DNA of 23,413 nucleotides from an uncultured Planctomycetaceae bacterium (GCA_937900985.1 CALCGM010000705.1:1-23413); one strand, 5' to 3'; positions 1 to 10,520 are shown, numbered from the stretch's first letter. Made by a program: numbers and translations. The notes: generated by a model not told the origin, from the sequence alone.

Positions 1-1743
1 GCCGCTCATCAGCCGGGCGATACTCGCGGAAGTGCCATTGGCCGGGCTATCCTTTACCGCTGTCGGATTGCCGTCTGGCCGCACAACCCTGGAGATCACC
101 GCACGCTCTCGGTCGCGGTCTACACCGGATCGCTGTTCGGTCCTGAGAAGAAGCGGTTTGAGGGGATGTTTGATGTCACAGGCACTCCTGACGATCCGCG
201 GATCATTGAGTTTGAGACGCACATCCAGGCCGAACACGCGATCCACATCGTGCCCTGGATCTTTCCCGAGCATGTCACCTGGCGGGATGGTGAGTTTGAG
301 CAACAGCCTGGCGTTGCTGTCAGCTGGGTGGAGACCTACGGGCCGCTCGATCAGGACTTTCCTTCATTGCCGCAGCGGCAGCTCTTCGGCGAGCGGCCGT
401 CGATTTCGATGGAGGTGGGAACGCCCGTCTGGATGCGGTTTCGCAAGAACGTCACAACGCACTCGGTCACGTCGTCTCAGCCGGAGGTGGATGCGGCTGC
501 GATCGTGCGTGCGTTTGCTCAGCGTGCCTTTCGCCGGCCGACTGCTGAGGGTGTGGTTGAGCCCTACGTTGCCCTCACGCTGGCGCGTCTGGAGGAGGGC
601 CGCAGTTTTGAGCAGGCGGTCCGGGCGGGCGTGACGGCGGTGTTGTGCGCGCCGCAGTTTCTCCTGCTCAACAGTGAGCCAGTGGTGGATGACTACACGC
701 TCGCCTCACGGCTGTCGTACTTCCTCTGGTCGTCGATGCCAGATGACGAACTGCTGCAGTTGGCGGCGGCTGGACGACTCTCCGACCCGCAGGTGCGACG
801 GGAGCAGGTGGACCGACTGCTGGCAGACGAGCGATCTGAGCGGTTTGTGGAGAGCTTCACCGGACAGTGGCTCGACCTTCGCGAGATTGAGTTCACCACC
901 CCAGACGCCAAACTCTACCCGGAGTTTGACCCACTGCTGCAGCAGTCGATGCTTGGCGAATCGCGTGGCTTCTTTCGGCATCTGCTCGATGAGAATCTGG
1001 GCCTGCAGAACTTCATCGATGCCGACTTCTCGCTACTGAATCAGAGGCTGGCCGACCACTACGGGATCGAGGGCGTCACCGGCCATGAGCGGTTTCAGGT
1101 GGTGCAGCTTCCTGCGGAGAGTGTCCGCGGTGGCGTGCTCACGCAGGCCGCTGTGCTGAAGGTGACCGCCAATGGCACGACCACTTCACCGGTGTTGCGA
1201 GGTGTGTGGGTGCTCGATGCACTCCTTGGGCAGACAACCGGTCCACCACCGGCTGGGGTGCCCGCGGTGGAGCCTGATATTCGGGGAACGGCCACGATTC
1301 GTGAGCAGCTCGCCAAACACTCTGAAGACGCCTCCTGTCGGCACTGCCATCTTCGCATCGACCCGCCCGGCTTTGCCCTCGAGAGCTTTGACGCGATCGG
1401 TGGCTTTCGTGATCGCTACCGACGACTCGGCCAGGGAGACATGCCGGAGGGTGTGCGTAAGCCGTCCTACCGTCTGGGGCCCGATGTTGACCCGCACGGC
1501 GTGATGCACGACGGCAGGTCCTTCACGGGCTTTGTCGACTTCCGGCAGTCGCTGGTGGACAACCCCGAACCTTTTGTGCGTGGGTTTACCGAGAAGATGA
1601 TTGTGTATGCCACGGGACGGCCGTTGACCTTGGCTGATCGCCCAGCGGTCAGTGCGATCATGGCTCGCGCGCAGGCTGATGGCTTGGGACTGAAAGACCT
1701 GCTCAAGGCGATTGTGGAAAGTGAGCTGTTTGAGGCGCTATGA
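1..1743 (+). CDS. DUF1592/DUF1588/DUF1585 cytochrome-like protein, 5' partial
   Basis: The frame is open from base 1, so the true start and any N-terminal cytochrome/DUF1587 part lie outside the window. Visible in order: a beta-rich segment (about 60-420), a DUF1595-like helical stretch (about 490-670), DUF1592 (about 690-1070, with a typical LASRLSYFLWSSMPDDEL block), DUF1588 (about 1120-1420) and DUF1585 at the C-terminus (about 1510-1740). DUF1588 carries CRHCH (codons 1336-1350) followed by a DPPGFALESFD stretch, the family signature and a possible c-type haem site. These proteins are abundant and exported in planctomycetes. Their biochemical role is not established, and a redox or scaffold role is inference. 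The stop overlaps the next start as ATGA, indicating translational coupling to the DUF1552 gene. Confidence 0.93.
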   Translation, partial: AAHQPGDTRGSAIGRAILYRCRIAVWPHNPGDHRTLSVAVYTGSLFGPEKKRFEGMFDVTGTPDDPRIIEFETHIQAEHAIHIVPWIFPEHVTWRDGEFEQQPGVAVSWVETYGPLDQDFPSLPQRQLFGERPSISMEVGTPVWMRFRKNVTTHSVTSSQPEVDAAAIVRAFAQRAFRRPTAEGVVEPYVALTLARLEEGRSFEQAVRAGVTAVLCAPQFLLLNSEPVVDDYTLASRLSYFLWSSMPDDELLQLAAAGRLSDPQVRREQVDRLLADERSERFVESFTGQWLDLREIEFTTPDAKLYPEFDPLLQQSMLGESRGFFRHLLDENLGLQNFIDADFSLLNQRLADHYGIEGVTGHERFQVVQLPAESVRGGVLTQAAVLKVTANGTTTSPVLRGVWVLDALLGQTTGPPPAGVPAVEPDIRGTATIREQLAKHSEDASCRHCHLRIDPPGFALESFDAIGGFRDRYRRLGQGDMPEGVRKPSYRLGPDVDPHGVMHDGRSFTGFVDFRQSLVDNPEPFVRGFTEKMIVYATGRPLTLADRPAVSAIMARAQADGLGLKDLLKAIVESELFEAL

Positions 1744-3041
1744 GAACACACGCACAGAGGTCAGGGCTCTCCCGCAGAACGTTCCTTCGCAGCACAGGCG
1801 TGGCCGTTGGCTTGCCGCTGCTGCATGGCATGATTCCGACCCAGGCGCGAGCCAGTACGGGGACTGTTCCTGATGTGCGACGGATGCTCACGATCTGTTC
1901 GCCGCTGGGGATCCACACGCCCTATCTCTTTCCCACCGAGACGGGAATGGACTACACGCTCACGCGGTATCTGGAGCCGCTGGCAGATCTCCGTGAAAAG
2001 TTCACCGTGATCTCCGGGATCAGTCATCCCGATGTCGACGGGGGGCATGCGGCAGAGAAGAGCTATCTGACGGGGGCAGCCCATCCGGGGCAGCCGAGTT
2101 TCCGCAACACCATCTCGGTGGATCAGTTTGCTGCTGAGCGAATCGGTCACCTGACACGTGTCGGCTCGGTGGTGTTGTCTGCAAACAACACCAGCCTCTC
2201 CTACACCCGCTCCGGCGCTCCCATTCCTGCCGAGGGGCGTCCGTCGAAGCTGTTTGCGAGGCTCTTCCTCGAGGGAAGCGCAGCGGAAAAAGAGGCCCAG
2301 ATGCGGCGGATCCAGGATGGCCAGAGCATCATGGACGTCGTGCTCGATCAGACGCGACGGCTGACGAAGACGGTCGGCCGTGAGGATCACCAGACGCTGC
2401 AGCAGTACTTCAGCAGTGTCCGCGAGCTCGAGCAGCGGCTTGTGCTGGCAGAAGACTGGGCCAAGAAGCCGAAGCCCAGTGTCGACATGGAGCCGCCGAC
2501 TGACATTGAAGATCGGGCCGACTTCACTGGCCGCATGCGGCTGATGTACGACCTGATCTTCTTGGCGTTTCAGACCGACTCCACGCGTCTGATCACATTC
2601 TGTGGTGCTGGCGGCAATGAAGTGGTGTCGTTGAGGGGTGTCGATGATGGCTGGCACAACCTTAGCCACCACGGCAAAGACCCCGACAAGATCGAGAAGC
2701 TGGCGATCATCGAACGAGAGGAGATGCGGCTGTTTGCTGAACTGCTCAGCCGGCTCGACGCGGTGCAGGAGGGAGATCACACCCTGCTTGATCAGTGTGC
2801 CATTCTGCTGGGCTCAAACCTCGGCAACGCATCCAGCCACAACAACACCAACCTGCCGGTGATCACTGCTGGTGGACGAATGCGGCATGCGGGCCACCTC
2901 GCGTTTGGTGAAGCTGGCGACGCATCGAGCGGAACGCCGCCGCTGTGCCGGCTGTTCGTGTCATATCTTCAGCATCTCGGCATCGAGACCGATCAGTTCT
3001 CAAGTGGCACCGGCACGATGCCGGGGCTTGCGATGACGTAA
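1740..3041 (+). CDS. Tat-exported DUF1552 protein
   Basis: A 433-residue protein of usual DUF1552 length. The N-terminus has a twin-arginine leader (SRRTFLR at residues 11-17, then a short hydrophobic stretch ending near residue 38 at an A-x-A type site), so it should be exported folded, possibly with a cofactor. The body has family features: an SPLGIHTPYLFP-like opening after the leader, an SGISHPDVDGGHAAEK segment, and a late WHNLSHHGKDPDKIEK segment rich in His and Asp that could bind metal. DUF1552 has no proven activity; it is distantly like the DUF1501/sulfatase-type fold by family description. The start is fixed by the ATGA overlap with the upstream DUF1592 gene, the standard partner of this family in planctomycetes. 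Confidence 0.93.
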   Translation: MRTHAQRSGLSRRTFLRSTGVAVGLPLLHGMIPTQARASTGTVPDVRRMLTICSPLGIHTPYLFPTETGMDYTLTRYLEPLADLREKFTVISGISHPDVDGGHAAEKSYLTGAAHPGQPSFRNTISVDQFAAERIGHLTRVGSVVLSANNTSLSYTRSGAPIPAEGRPSKLFARLFLEGSAAEKEAQMRRIQDGQSIMDVVLDQTRRLTKTVGREDHQTLQQYFSSVRELEQRLVLAEDWAKKPKPSVDMEPPTDIEDRADFTGRMRLMYDLIFLAFQTDSTRLITFCGAGGNEVVSLRGVDDGWHNLSHHGKDPDKIEKLAIIEREEMRLFAELLSRLDAVQEGDHTLLDQCAILLGSNLGNASSHNNTNLPVITAGGRMRHAGHLAFGEAGDASSGTPPLCRLFVSYLQHLGIETDQFSSGTGTMPGLAMT

Positions 3042-3131
3042 TGAACACTTGGTGAAGTTGGCTTCGTATGGCTGTGCTGGGTGCTGGTTTGTGAGAGGAA
3101 CTCCGTGGTCATGACTCGAAGGGGGACGGCG

Positions 3132-3917
3132 ATGAGACGCAGCAGTGAAATGAGACTCGGCCTTGCGATGGTTGCCGTGCTGGTGGCCCCGCTGGCGTGG
3201 GCTGAGCCGGTGTCGGTGATGCCGCAGCCGGTGGCGGACCTGCCGGCGACCGACACGCCGGTGGAGGTTCCAGGCTTCGTGAGTCTCTTCAACGGGCGGG
3301 ATCTAACGGGCTGGGAGCATGTCAACACCGCTCCTGACACCTGGAGCGTGAAGGATGGGCTGTTGGTCTGCAGCGGCCAGCCGATCGGCGTGATGCGGTC
3401 TGCCAAGCAGTACGAGAACTTCGTGCTGCACATCGAGTGGCGGCATATGCAGCCAGGTGGCAACTCGGGTGTATTTGTCTGGAGCGAGGGGACCGTGCCG
3501 GAAGGGCGGCGTCTTCCGAAGGGCATGGAGGTGCAGATGCTGGAACTCGACTGGGTCAACCAGCATCCTCTCAAGAGCGGTGAGCCGAACCATATCGGCT
3601 ACATCTCGGGAGAGCTGTTCGGCGCTGGTGGCCTGACGGCGACGCCTGACAACCCACGCGGCAGCCGCAGCATGTCATACGAGCTTCGGTGCAAAGGGCA
3701 CGGAGAGTGGAATGTGTATGACGTGGTGTGCGTCGACGGGACGGTCAAACTCTCGATTAACGGAAAGTTTGTGAACTCGATCCGTGATTCGTCTGTCCGC
3801 AAAGGCTACCTCTGCCTGGAATCTGAGGGAGCAGAGATCCACTTCCGCAACATTCAGATTCTGGAGCTTCCGCCGGGGAGGACCTCTGCCGAGCAGACGG
3901 CCGAACGTCTGCCCTAA
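3132..3917 (+). CDS. Exported DUF1080 (3-keto-glycoside hydrolase-like / lectin-like) protein
   Basis: A 261-residue protein with a basic Sec leader (MRRSSEMRLGLAMVAVLVAP, cleavage near AWA) and one DUF1080 domain from about residue 50 to the end. Typical blocks are FVSLFNGRDLTGWE, a WSVKDGLLVCSG strand, the PGGNSGVF motif, GMEVQMLE and a final strand IHFRNIQILEL. DUF1080 is a concanavalin-type beta-sandwich; some members hydrolyse 3-keto-glycosides and many are only predicted to bind carbohydrate. The ATG at 3132 is preferred because a purine-rich AAGGGGG lies about 6 bases upstream and the leader begins cleanly; ATG 3111 and GTG 3081 are in-frame alternatives. It lies 90 bases after the DUF1552 gene, probably in the same transcript, and a terminator-like hairpin overlaps its end. 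Confidence 0.92.
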   Translation: MRRSSEMRLGLAMVAVLVAPLAWAEPVSVMPQPVADLPATDTPVEVPGFVSLFNGRDLTGWEHVNTAPDTWSVKDGLLVCSGQPIGVMRSAKQYENFVLHIEWRHMQPGGNSGVFVWSEGTVPEGRRLPKGMEVQMLELDWVNQHPLKSGEPNHIGYISGELFGAGGLTATPDNPRGSRSMSYELRCKGHGEWNVYDVVCVDGTVKLSINGKFVNSIRDSSVRKGYLCLESEGAEIHFRNIQILELPPGRTSAEQTAERLP

Positions 3918-3928
3918 GTCCTTTTTTT
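3879..3928 (+). terminator. Probable intrinsic terminator overlapping the DUF1080 stop
   Basis: A perfect 7-bp stem, GCAGACG (3893-3899) with CGTCTGC (3906-3912), encloses a 6-base loop. An outer 5-bp stem, AGGAC (3879-3883) with GTCCT (3918-3922), closes around it, and a run of seven T (3922-3928) follows immediately. The TAA stop at 3915-3917 sits between the two stem arms, so the 5' arms are inside the coding region. It would end the first gene group. Confidence 0.55.
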
Positions 3929-3976
3929 CCGCTCGTTTGGGGCGGCCTGGCGAGGCTGGTCGGGGATTGTCGATAG

Positions 3977-4006
3977 TTGCGAAAGAGCCATTGATCAACC
4001 TATTGT
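3977..4006 (+). promoter_or_regulatory. Candidate sigma-70-type promoter before second DUF1552 gene
   Basis: TTGCGA (3977-3982) and TATTGT (4001-4006) are separated by 18 bases, in an AT-richer patch of the gap between the terminator-like hairpin and the next gene. The position suits a second transcription unit starting about 55 bases before the coding start. The match is only moderate and planctomycete promoter consensus is poorly defined, so this is a guess from position and spacing. Confidence 0.2.
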
Positions 4007-4069
4007 AAAGGGACGATTTCTCGGCACGCGGCGTCTGGAGACGCAGTCGATCAACACGCAGGTCTGGTG

Positions 4070-5392
<1,323 letters not shown>

Positions 5393-5445
5393 TGGCGTCT
5401 GCCGAGAATTCAGAGGTCTCGCTCAGGTCTTGGGGTGACGAGCGG

Positions 5446-8064
5446 ATGATGGTTCACCGTCTGTTTTTGCGTGTTGGCTGGATCCTGCTCGTGGCGGGTG
5501 GCATTGTCGCAGGAAGTCTTGTGCCGGGTCGGGGCGTGTTGACGCGTGCTGAGTCCTACACCCCAGGAGAGTCGGTCGACGCCGGCTACGCTGACTTCGC
5601 CGAGCCGTTTCTTGTGAGCCACTGCGTGGACTGCCACGGGGAAACGGAGCCGGAAGCGGGGCTGTCGCTCGCGACGCTGGGGCCTGTTGACGAGCTCAAT
5701 GCGGAAACCTGGAAGTCGATCTGGGCGCAGGTGGCGTTGCAGGAGATGCCACCGCCGGATGCTGCTTTGCCTGAGTTGAGTGAGCGGCTCCGCTTTACCG
5801 ACTGGGTCGTGGCCGCCTTGCAGGACGCGCTTCAGGACAAAGGTGGGTTTCGTGAGCACCTCAGTCCGGAGAAGGGCAACTTCGTCGATCATGATCTGCT
5901 CTTTGGCGAGCTGCCTGAGGGGATTGTGCTGACGCCGACCGCGTCGCCTTCCCGGCTCTGGCGAGTGACGCGGGAGGAGCACATCACTCGGCTCAATGAG
6001 CTGATCAACACCGAGCCGACATTTGATGCCAAAAGGCCAGGGCTGCGGACGCATGGTGATGCTGTGCCCACGAACCATGGCGGTGAACTCAAGCTCTACT
6101 TTGGCACCGATCGCATCACGAAGTGGCTCGGGGGAACGGTGGCCTATGCCACGTCGGTGAAAAGCCTGCCCGCGATCCTTTCGAGCCCGCGGATGCACGG
6201 GCTGGAAAACTATCCCGACCTGGTCACTGTGAACAGTGCGGAGGCAGAGCAGATCATGTTCGCAGCCGGCGACATCCTGCGGTACATGGCCTACGGCCCT
6301 CTCAGCATTGCCAATCCGGAGCAGATCACCGACGACCCAAACTCCTACACGTTTGAAGGTGATATCCGCGGACTGCCCACGGCGATCGTCTACAGCACAA
6401 AGGTGGTGCGGCCACTGACGCCGGTCTACGAGCTGATGAGGGCAGAGGAGGTGACCGACGACCTCCTGCAGGCCGCCGTCGATGAACTCTTCGAGTCTCT
6501 GACCTTTCGGCCGCCGCGGCCGGAGGAGTCGGAGGCCTATCTCACCCTGCTGCGGGAATCGATCGATCAGCTGGGCAAAGAAGAGGGAGGCTTTCTTGGG
6601 CTCTCTGCAATCTTTCTTGACCGCGATGCCCTGTTTCGTCCGGAGCTTGTCGAGGCGGGCGAGGCTGACGCCTATGGCCGGGTGATGCTGCAGGACTGGG
6701 AGCTTGCGCTCGCTGTCAACCATGCCCTGCGGTATCTGCGGCCGGATCAGACACTGCGACAGGCGGTGCTCGATGGAAAGATGCGAACGCGTGACGACGT
6801 CCGTCGCGAAGTGGAGCGGATGCTCAGTGATGAGACCATTCGCACGCCTCGTCTGCTGCAGTTTTTTCGCGACTATTTTGATTACGATCGCGGTGGCTTT
6901 GTCTGTAAGGACACCAAAGCCCTGGCAGACACGGGCGTGAGTAACCGTGGGACAGCGCATTACCGAGCGATGTTTGATGCCACGGCGAGTACGGAACGCT
7001 TGATTGAGGAGGTCCTCCGTGACGATCGAGACGTGCTGCGTCGCCTGCTGACAACCGAACAGGTCGTGGTCACGGATGCCGATCGTGTCTATTTCGGTCG
7101 GCAGCATACGCCTGCGGAGCGGGCGGCTTCGATCGCAGACGCCAAGGCTGCCGACGCGGAGAGGCTTGAGCCGAAAATGGACGCTCTCGCCGCAGCCGAG
7201 GCGGCGGTGGAGCTGCTCGAATCGTTTCTCAAGGACCATCCCGAGCAGCGGGAAGTCCGTGCCGATGAACTCGCTGGACTGCGTGAGGAGATGGCCGCCG
7301 CCGAGAAGCAACTCGAGGCTGCACGGAAACAGAAGAAGCCGGCGGTGAACCACGAGGTGGCCGAGGCTGCGTTGTCCGGGCCGCGGATCTACGCACGTGT
7401 GAGTCGTCGAAGTTTTGGGGCCGGCTCGATGAAGCCGGAGCGAACGCTAGCGACCGCTCCAGAAGGGCAGCGGCTCGGCATTCTGACGCATCCGAGTTGG
7501 CTCGTGTCGCACTCCGATGCGATGGACAATCATGCGATCCGCCGGGGCCGCTGGATTCGTGAGCATCTGCTCGGCGGTGGGATTCCTGACGTGCCGATCA
7601 CCGTCGACGCGATGCTTCCCGATGAGCCAAAGAGCACGCTGCGGGAGCGGATGCGGGTGACACGGGAGCAGTACTGTTGGACCTGTCACAAGAAGATGGA
7701 TCCACTCGGCCTCCCCTTTGAGATCTACAACCACGCAGGGTTGTTTCGCACCACAGAGCAGGGGCAGCCGGTTGATGCGTCAGGTGAAATCATTGAGTCG
7801 GGGGATCCCTCGCTCGATGGCCCGGTCGGTGATGCACTGGAACTGATTGACCGCCTTGCCGGGAGCCGGCGGGCAGAAGAGGTCTTCGTGCGGCATGCGT
7901 TCCGCTTCTGGATGGGCCGCAACGAAACACTCAACGACGCGCCAGTCTTGCAGGCAGCGCATCAGGCCTACCGTGACAGCGGCGGCAGTATGAAGGCCCT
8001 CCTGCTGTCGCTGCTCACGTCTGATGTGTTTCTCTACCGCACGCGAGACGAGGCTTCGCTCTGA
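5446..8064 (+). CDS. Membrane-anchored or exported cytochrome-like DUF1592/DUF1588/DUF1585 protein with inserted coiled coil
   Basis: An 872-residue protein. The N-terminus (VGWILLVAGGIVAGSLV) is a signal peptide or anchor. A cytochrome-like domain with CVDCH (residues 60-64) and a following EMPPPDA stretch matches planctomycete cytochrome domains. Then come a DUF1587-like region (about 160-300), DUF1595-like (about 335-400), DUF1592-like (about 410-550), DUF1588 with CWTCHKKMDPLG (from residue 744) and DUF1585 at the end. Between DUF1592 and DUF1588, residues about 564-632 are Ala/Glu/Lys/Leu-rich and look like a long coiled coil, unusual for the family. ATG 5446 (or 5449) places the hydrophobic segment at the very start; GTG 5392 would add 18 residues and abut the upstream stop. 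Enzymatic role unknown; two CxxCH motifs suggest haem binding. Confidence 0.9.
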   Translation: MMVHRLFLRVGWILLVAGGIVAGSLVPGRGVLTRAESYTPGESVDAGYADFAEPFLVSHCVDCHGETEPEAGLSLATLGPVDELNAETWKSIWAQVALQEMPPPDAALPELSERLRFTDWVVAALQDALQDKGGFREHLSPEKGNFVDHDLLFGELPEGIVLTPTASPSRLWRVTREEHITRLNELINTEPTFDAKRPGLRTHGDAVPTNHGGELKLYFGTDRITKWLGGTVAYATSVKSLPAILSSPRMHGLENYPDLVTVNSAEAEQIMFAAGDILRYMAYGPLSIANPEQITDDPNSYTFEGDIRGLPTAIVYSTKVVRPLTPVYELMRAEEVTDDLLQAAVDELFESLTFRPPRPEESEAYLTLLRESIDQLGKEEGGFLGLSAIFLDRDALFRPELVEAGEADAYGRVMLQDWELALAVNHALRYLRPDQTLRQAVLDGKMRTRDDVRREVERMLSDETIRTPRLLQFFRDYFDYDRGGFVCKDTKALADTGVSNRGTAHYRAMFDATASTERLIEEVLRDDRDVLRRLLTTEQVVVTDADRVYFGRQHTPAERAASIADAKAADAERLEPKMDALAAAEAAVELLESFLKDHPEQREVRADELAGLREEMAAAEKQLEAARKQKKPAVNHEVAEAALSGPRIYARVSRRSFGAGSMKPERTLATAPEGQRLGILTHPSWLVSHSDAMDNHAIRRGRWIREHLLGGGIPDVPITVDAMLPDEPKSTLRERMRVTREQYCWTCHKKMDPLGLPFEIYNHAGLFRTTEQGQPVDASGEIIESGDPSLDGPVGDALELIDRLAGSRRAEEVFVRHAFRFWMGRNETLNDAPVLQAAHQAYRDSGGSMKALLLSLLTSDVFLYRTRDEASL

Positions 8065-8093
8065 CAAAGCCTGCGGTGGAGTGACTGATCGTG

Positions 8094-10304
8094 ATGAGCA
8101 TGTGTGCTGGCCTCAGGAAGAGTCTTCGGGTGACCTGGATTGCCCTCGTCGCGTGGGGCTGTTGGGTCGCGTCGGGCTCTGCAGTGGCCGTTGAGGTGGG
8201 GCCCTTTACGCAGCATGTGCATGTGGCGTTTACCACGAGTGATGGCCTGCCGGCGGACGATGTGCTGCGTGTTGCTGGTGGCCGTGATGGCACGCTCTAT
8301 GCAGAGACCCCCGCTGGGTTGGCTCGGTTTGGTGACGGGCAGTGGGTGCCACTGGTGAAGGAAGCTGACAGGGCGGCGGCTCGAGCGGCGCTCGCGGCCG
8401 CGTCTGCAGACAAGGAGAGTTTGCGGCTGCCTGCTGAGGTGACTGACGTGCGTGCGGTGGCCGCTCGTGAGGGTGAAACGGCCGTGGCGGCGCGGGAGGG
8501 GCTCTATCTCCGCACCGACGGATCCTGGCGGCTCGCGCTGCCGCAGATGGGGGCTGTTCGCTGGGCTCCGGTCGATGTGCGGGCGGCGGTCTACGACGCT
8601 GATGGGCAGCTCTGGTTTGCGGCTCCGCAGGGCGTGGGGGTGCGGCATGACGATGGAACATGGCGGCTCTTTACCGGAGCCGAGGGCCTTCCCTACAACG
8701 ACTTCACCTGTGCGGCTGCTGGTCCTGATGGCGTCTGGTTTGGCACGAGGAATGGCGCCGTGCTCTTCCGGCGAGGTGAGTGGCATTTCCGTCAGGGGCG
8801 GCGGTGGCTGCTCGACAACAGCGTGCGGAGCGTGCATGTCGACACTCAGGGGCGTGCCTGGTTTGCCACACCTGCTGGTGTGTCGCGGATCGACTCGCAG
8901 GTGACCACCCTGGCCGCCAAGGCCGCGTTCTATGAAGATGCAATCGAGAAACGGCACCGTCGAACTCGCTTTGGGTATGTGAACCCTGCCGTGCTCGCGG
9001 CGCCAGGTGATCTGACGACGGCTCGGCCGGACTACTCCGACAACGACGGATTCAACACCGGGCTCTATCTCGCGGCGATGAGCCATGCGTATGCCGTGAC
9101 GAATGATGCACGGCATCGGGAGTCTGCGGAGAAGGCCTTCGCAGCGCTCTGCTTTCTGGGAGAGGTGACGCAGGGAGGGCCTCATCCGGCACCACCAGGG
9201 TTTGTGGCTCGGAATGTGGTGCCCGTCACGGAGCCCGATCCGAACCAGATTTACGACCTCGAATACGATCGACGGCGAAACCGGGCCGATTCGATGTGGA
9301 AGATCATTCAGCCCCGCCTGCCAGTCGATGCGACCGGGCAGTGGTACTGGAAGTGCGACTCCAGTTCAGATGAGCTCGATGGCCACTTCTTCGGGTATGC
9401 CACCTATTTCGATCGTGTCTGTTCGACGGAGGAGCAGCGGGAGCCGGTGCGGCAGGTGGTGCGAAGGATCGTGGATCATCTACTGAAGCATGACTACAGC
9501 CTTGTCGACCATGACGGAAGGCCGACCCGCTGGGCGAGATTCTCACCCGATGAGCTCAATCGTCAGGCGGCCTGGTGTGACGAACGCGGTCTGAACTCCT
9601 ACAGCATGCTGACCTACCTGATCATTGCCCATCACATCACAGGTGATCAGGCCTATCGCGACGTCTATGAGCAACTGGCTTTTGACGAGGGCTACGGGAT
9701 GAACGGCATGACCCAGCCGAAGGCCCTTCCTGGCCCTCGGAGTGCTGGGCATCAGCCTGACGACAACATGGCGTTTCTCAACTACTACCACCTGATTCGC
9801 TACGAGAGCGATCCGCGGCTGTTGAGCATGTATCGGTATGCGATAACGCAACACTGGCGGTATGAGAAGTTTGAACGCAACCCGTTTGCCAACTTTATCT
9901 ATGCCGCCTGCTGTGCGGGGGAGGTGCGGCGGGATCAGTGGGGGGAGACGGATCTCTCGCCTCCACCGTCCTGCTACGACGATGCTGTTGAAACGCTGCG
10001 GCGGTATCCGCTCGATCTGATTGAGTGGCCGATGTCAAACGCTCATCGCACAGACCTCATGCTGCTGGGAGATCCGCCGGGCGTGAAGGCACGTGGTGGC
10101 CGTTTCGACGGTTACGCGTTTCAGGTTGATGAGCGTCCTGAGACCTACTGGGATTGGGATCCCTGGCAGCTCACGTCAGAGAGCACCGGCACGCGAGTTC
10201 GGCCCGGCTTCCACTACCTGCTGGCCTACTACCTTGGCCGGTCGCACGGATTCCTGACAGAGACCGATGCAGCACTGCAGGTAGCTCCAGCTGCCAAGCC
10301 GTGA
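8094..10304 (+). CDS. Exported beta-propeller plus predicted alpha/alpha-toroid protein
   Basis: A 736-residue protein with a Sec leader (hydrophobic through about residue 28). Residues about 35-265 contain roughly five propeller repeats of the two-component-regulator (Reg_prop) kind, each with a GxLWFAAPQGV or GVWFGTRNGAV core and a GLPYND or DGLPADD linker. Residues about 275-720 are helical, with blocks such as DNDGFNTGLYLAAMSHAY, DELDGHFFGYATYFD, GLNSYSMLTYLIIAHHITGD and DDNMAFLNYYHLIRYE that look like an alpha/alpha barrel of six-hairpin glycosidases or lyases. No histidine kinase, HTH or membrane segment follows the propeller, so this is not a hybrid sensor. The gene starts 29 bases after the DUF1592 stop with GGTGGAG upstream; ATG 8094 and 8100 and GTG 8091 are all possible. 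Substrate and activity unknown. Confidence 0.8.
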   Translation: MSMCAGLRKSLRVTWIALVAWGCWVASGSAVAVEVGPFTQHVHVAFTTSDGLPADDVLRVAGGRDGTLYAETPAGLARFGDGQWVPLVKEADRAAARAALAAASADKESLRLPAEVTDVRAVAAREGETAVAAREGLYLRTDGSWRLALPQMGAVRWAPVDVRAAVYDADGQLWFAAPQGVGVRHDDGTWRLFTGAEGLPYNDFTCAAAGPDGVWFGTRNGAVLFRRGEWHFRQGRRWLLDNSVRSVHVDTQGRAWFATPAGVSRIDSQVTTLAAKAAFYEDAIEKRHRRTRFGYVNPAVLAAPGDLTTARPDYSDNDGFNTGLYLAAMSHAYAVTNDARHRESAEKAFAALCFLGEVTQGGPHPAPPGFVARNVVPVTEPDPNQIYDLEYDRRRNRADSMWKIIQPRLPVDATGQWYWKCDSSSDELDGHFFGYATYFDRVCSTEEQREPVRQVVRRIVDHLLKHDYSLVDHDGRPTRWARFSPDELNRQAAWCDERGLNSYSMLTYLIIAHHITGDQAYRDVYEQLAFDEGYGMNGMTQPKALPGPRSAGHQPDDNMAFLNYYHLIRYESDPRLLSMYRYAITQHWRYEKFERNPFANFIYAACCAGEVRRDQWGETDLSPPPSCYDDAVETLRRYPLDLIEWPMSNAHRTDLMLLGDPPGVKARGGRFDGYAFQVDERPETYWDWDPWQLTSESTGTRVRPGFHYLLAYYLGRSHGFLTETDAALQVAPAAKP

Positions 10305-10399
10305 CTGGACAGGCCGGTCATCTGCCCTTTCGCAAGCGTCTGGCGTGTGATGGCTTTGGGATTACGAAGTCAGTCGATGATCGCCATGGTCAGAAACGT

Positions 10400-10417
10400 G
10401 TCACTCAAGTGGGTGAC
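10400..10417 (+). other. Hairpin between the propeller gene and the oxidase gene
   Basis: GTCACTC and GGGTGAC form a 7-bp stem (one G-T pair) around the loop AAGT. No T run follows, so it is a weak terminator candidate or a structured spacer. The rest of the 216-base gap (10305-10520) shows no gene I can support. Confidence 0.3.
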
Positions 10418-10520
10418 TCATCAAGACTGTTGCTGTGCGACGTTCACAGAGCCTATCATGCCGGCGAAAACAGATTCCGCTTTACTTTTCGGCACGCCGC
10501 AGCATATGGGACCCGTTGAA

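Noticed and set aside
5410..7353. Long open frame (647 codons) on the minus strand
   Set aside because: It is fully antisense to the DUF1592 gene, has no leader or family motif, and is rich in Arg, His and Gln as expected from the shadow of a high-GC gene.
8034..9185. Minus-strand open frame of 383 codons
   Set aside because: Antisense to the propeller gene; Arg/His/Pro-rich composition with no recognisable domain.
10347..10520. N-terminal extension of the FAD oxidase frame
   Set aside because: The Tat leader begins at 10521; the upstream residues have no signal or domain character.
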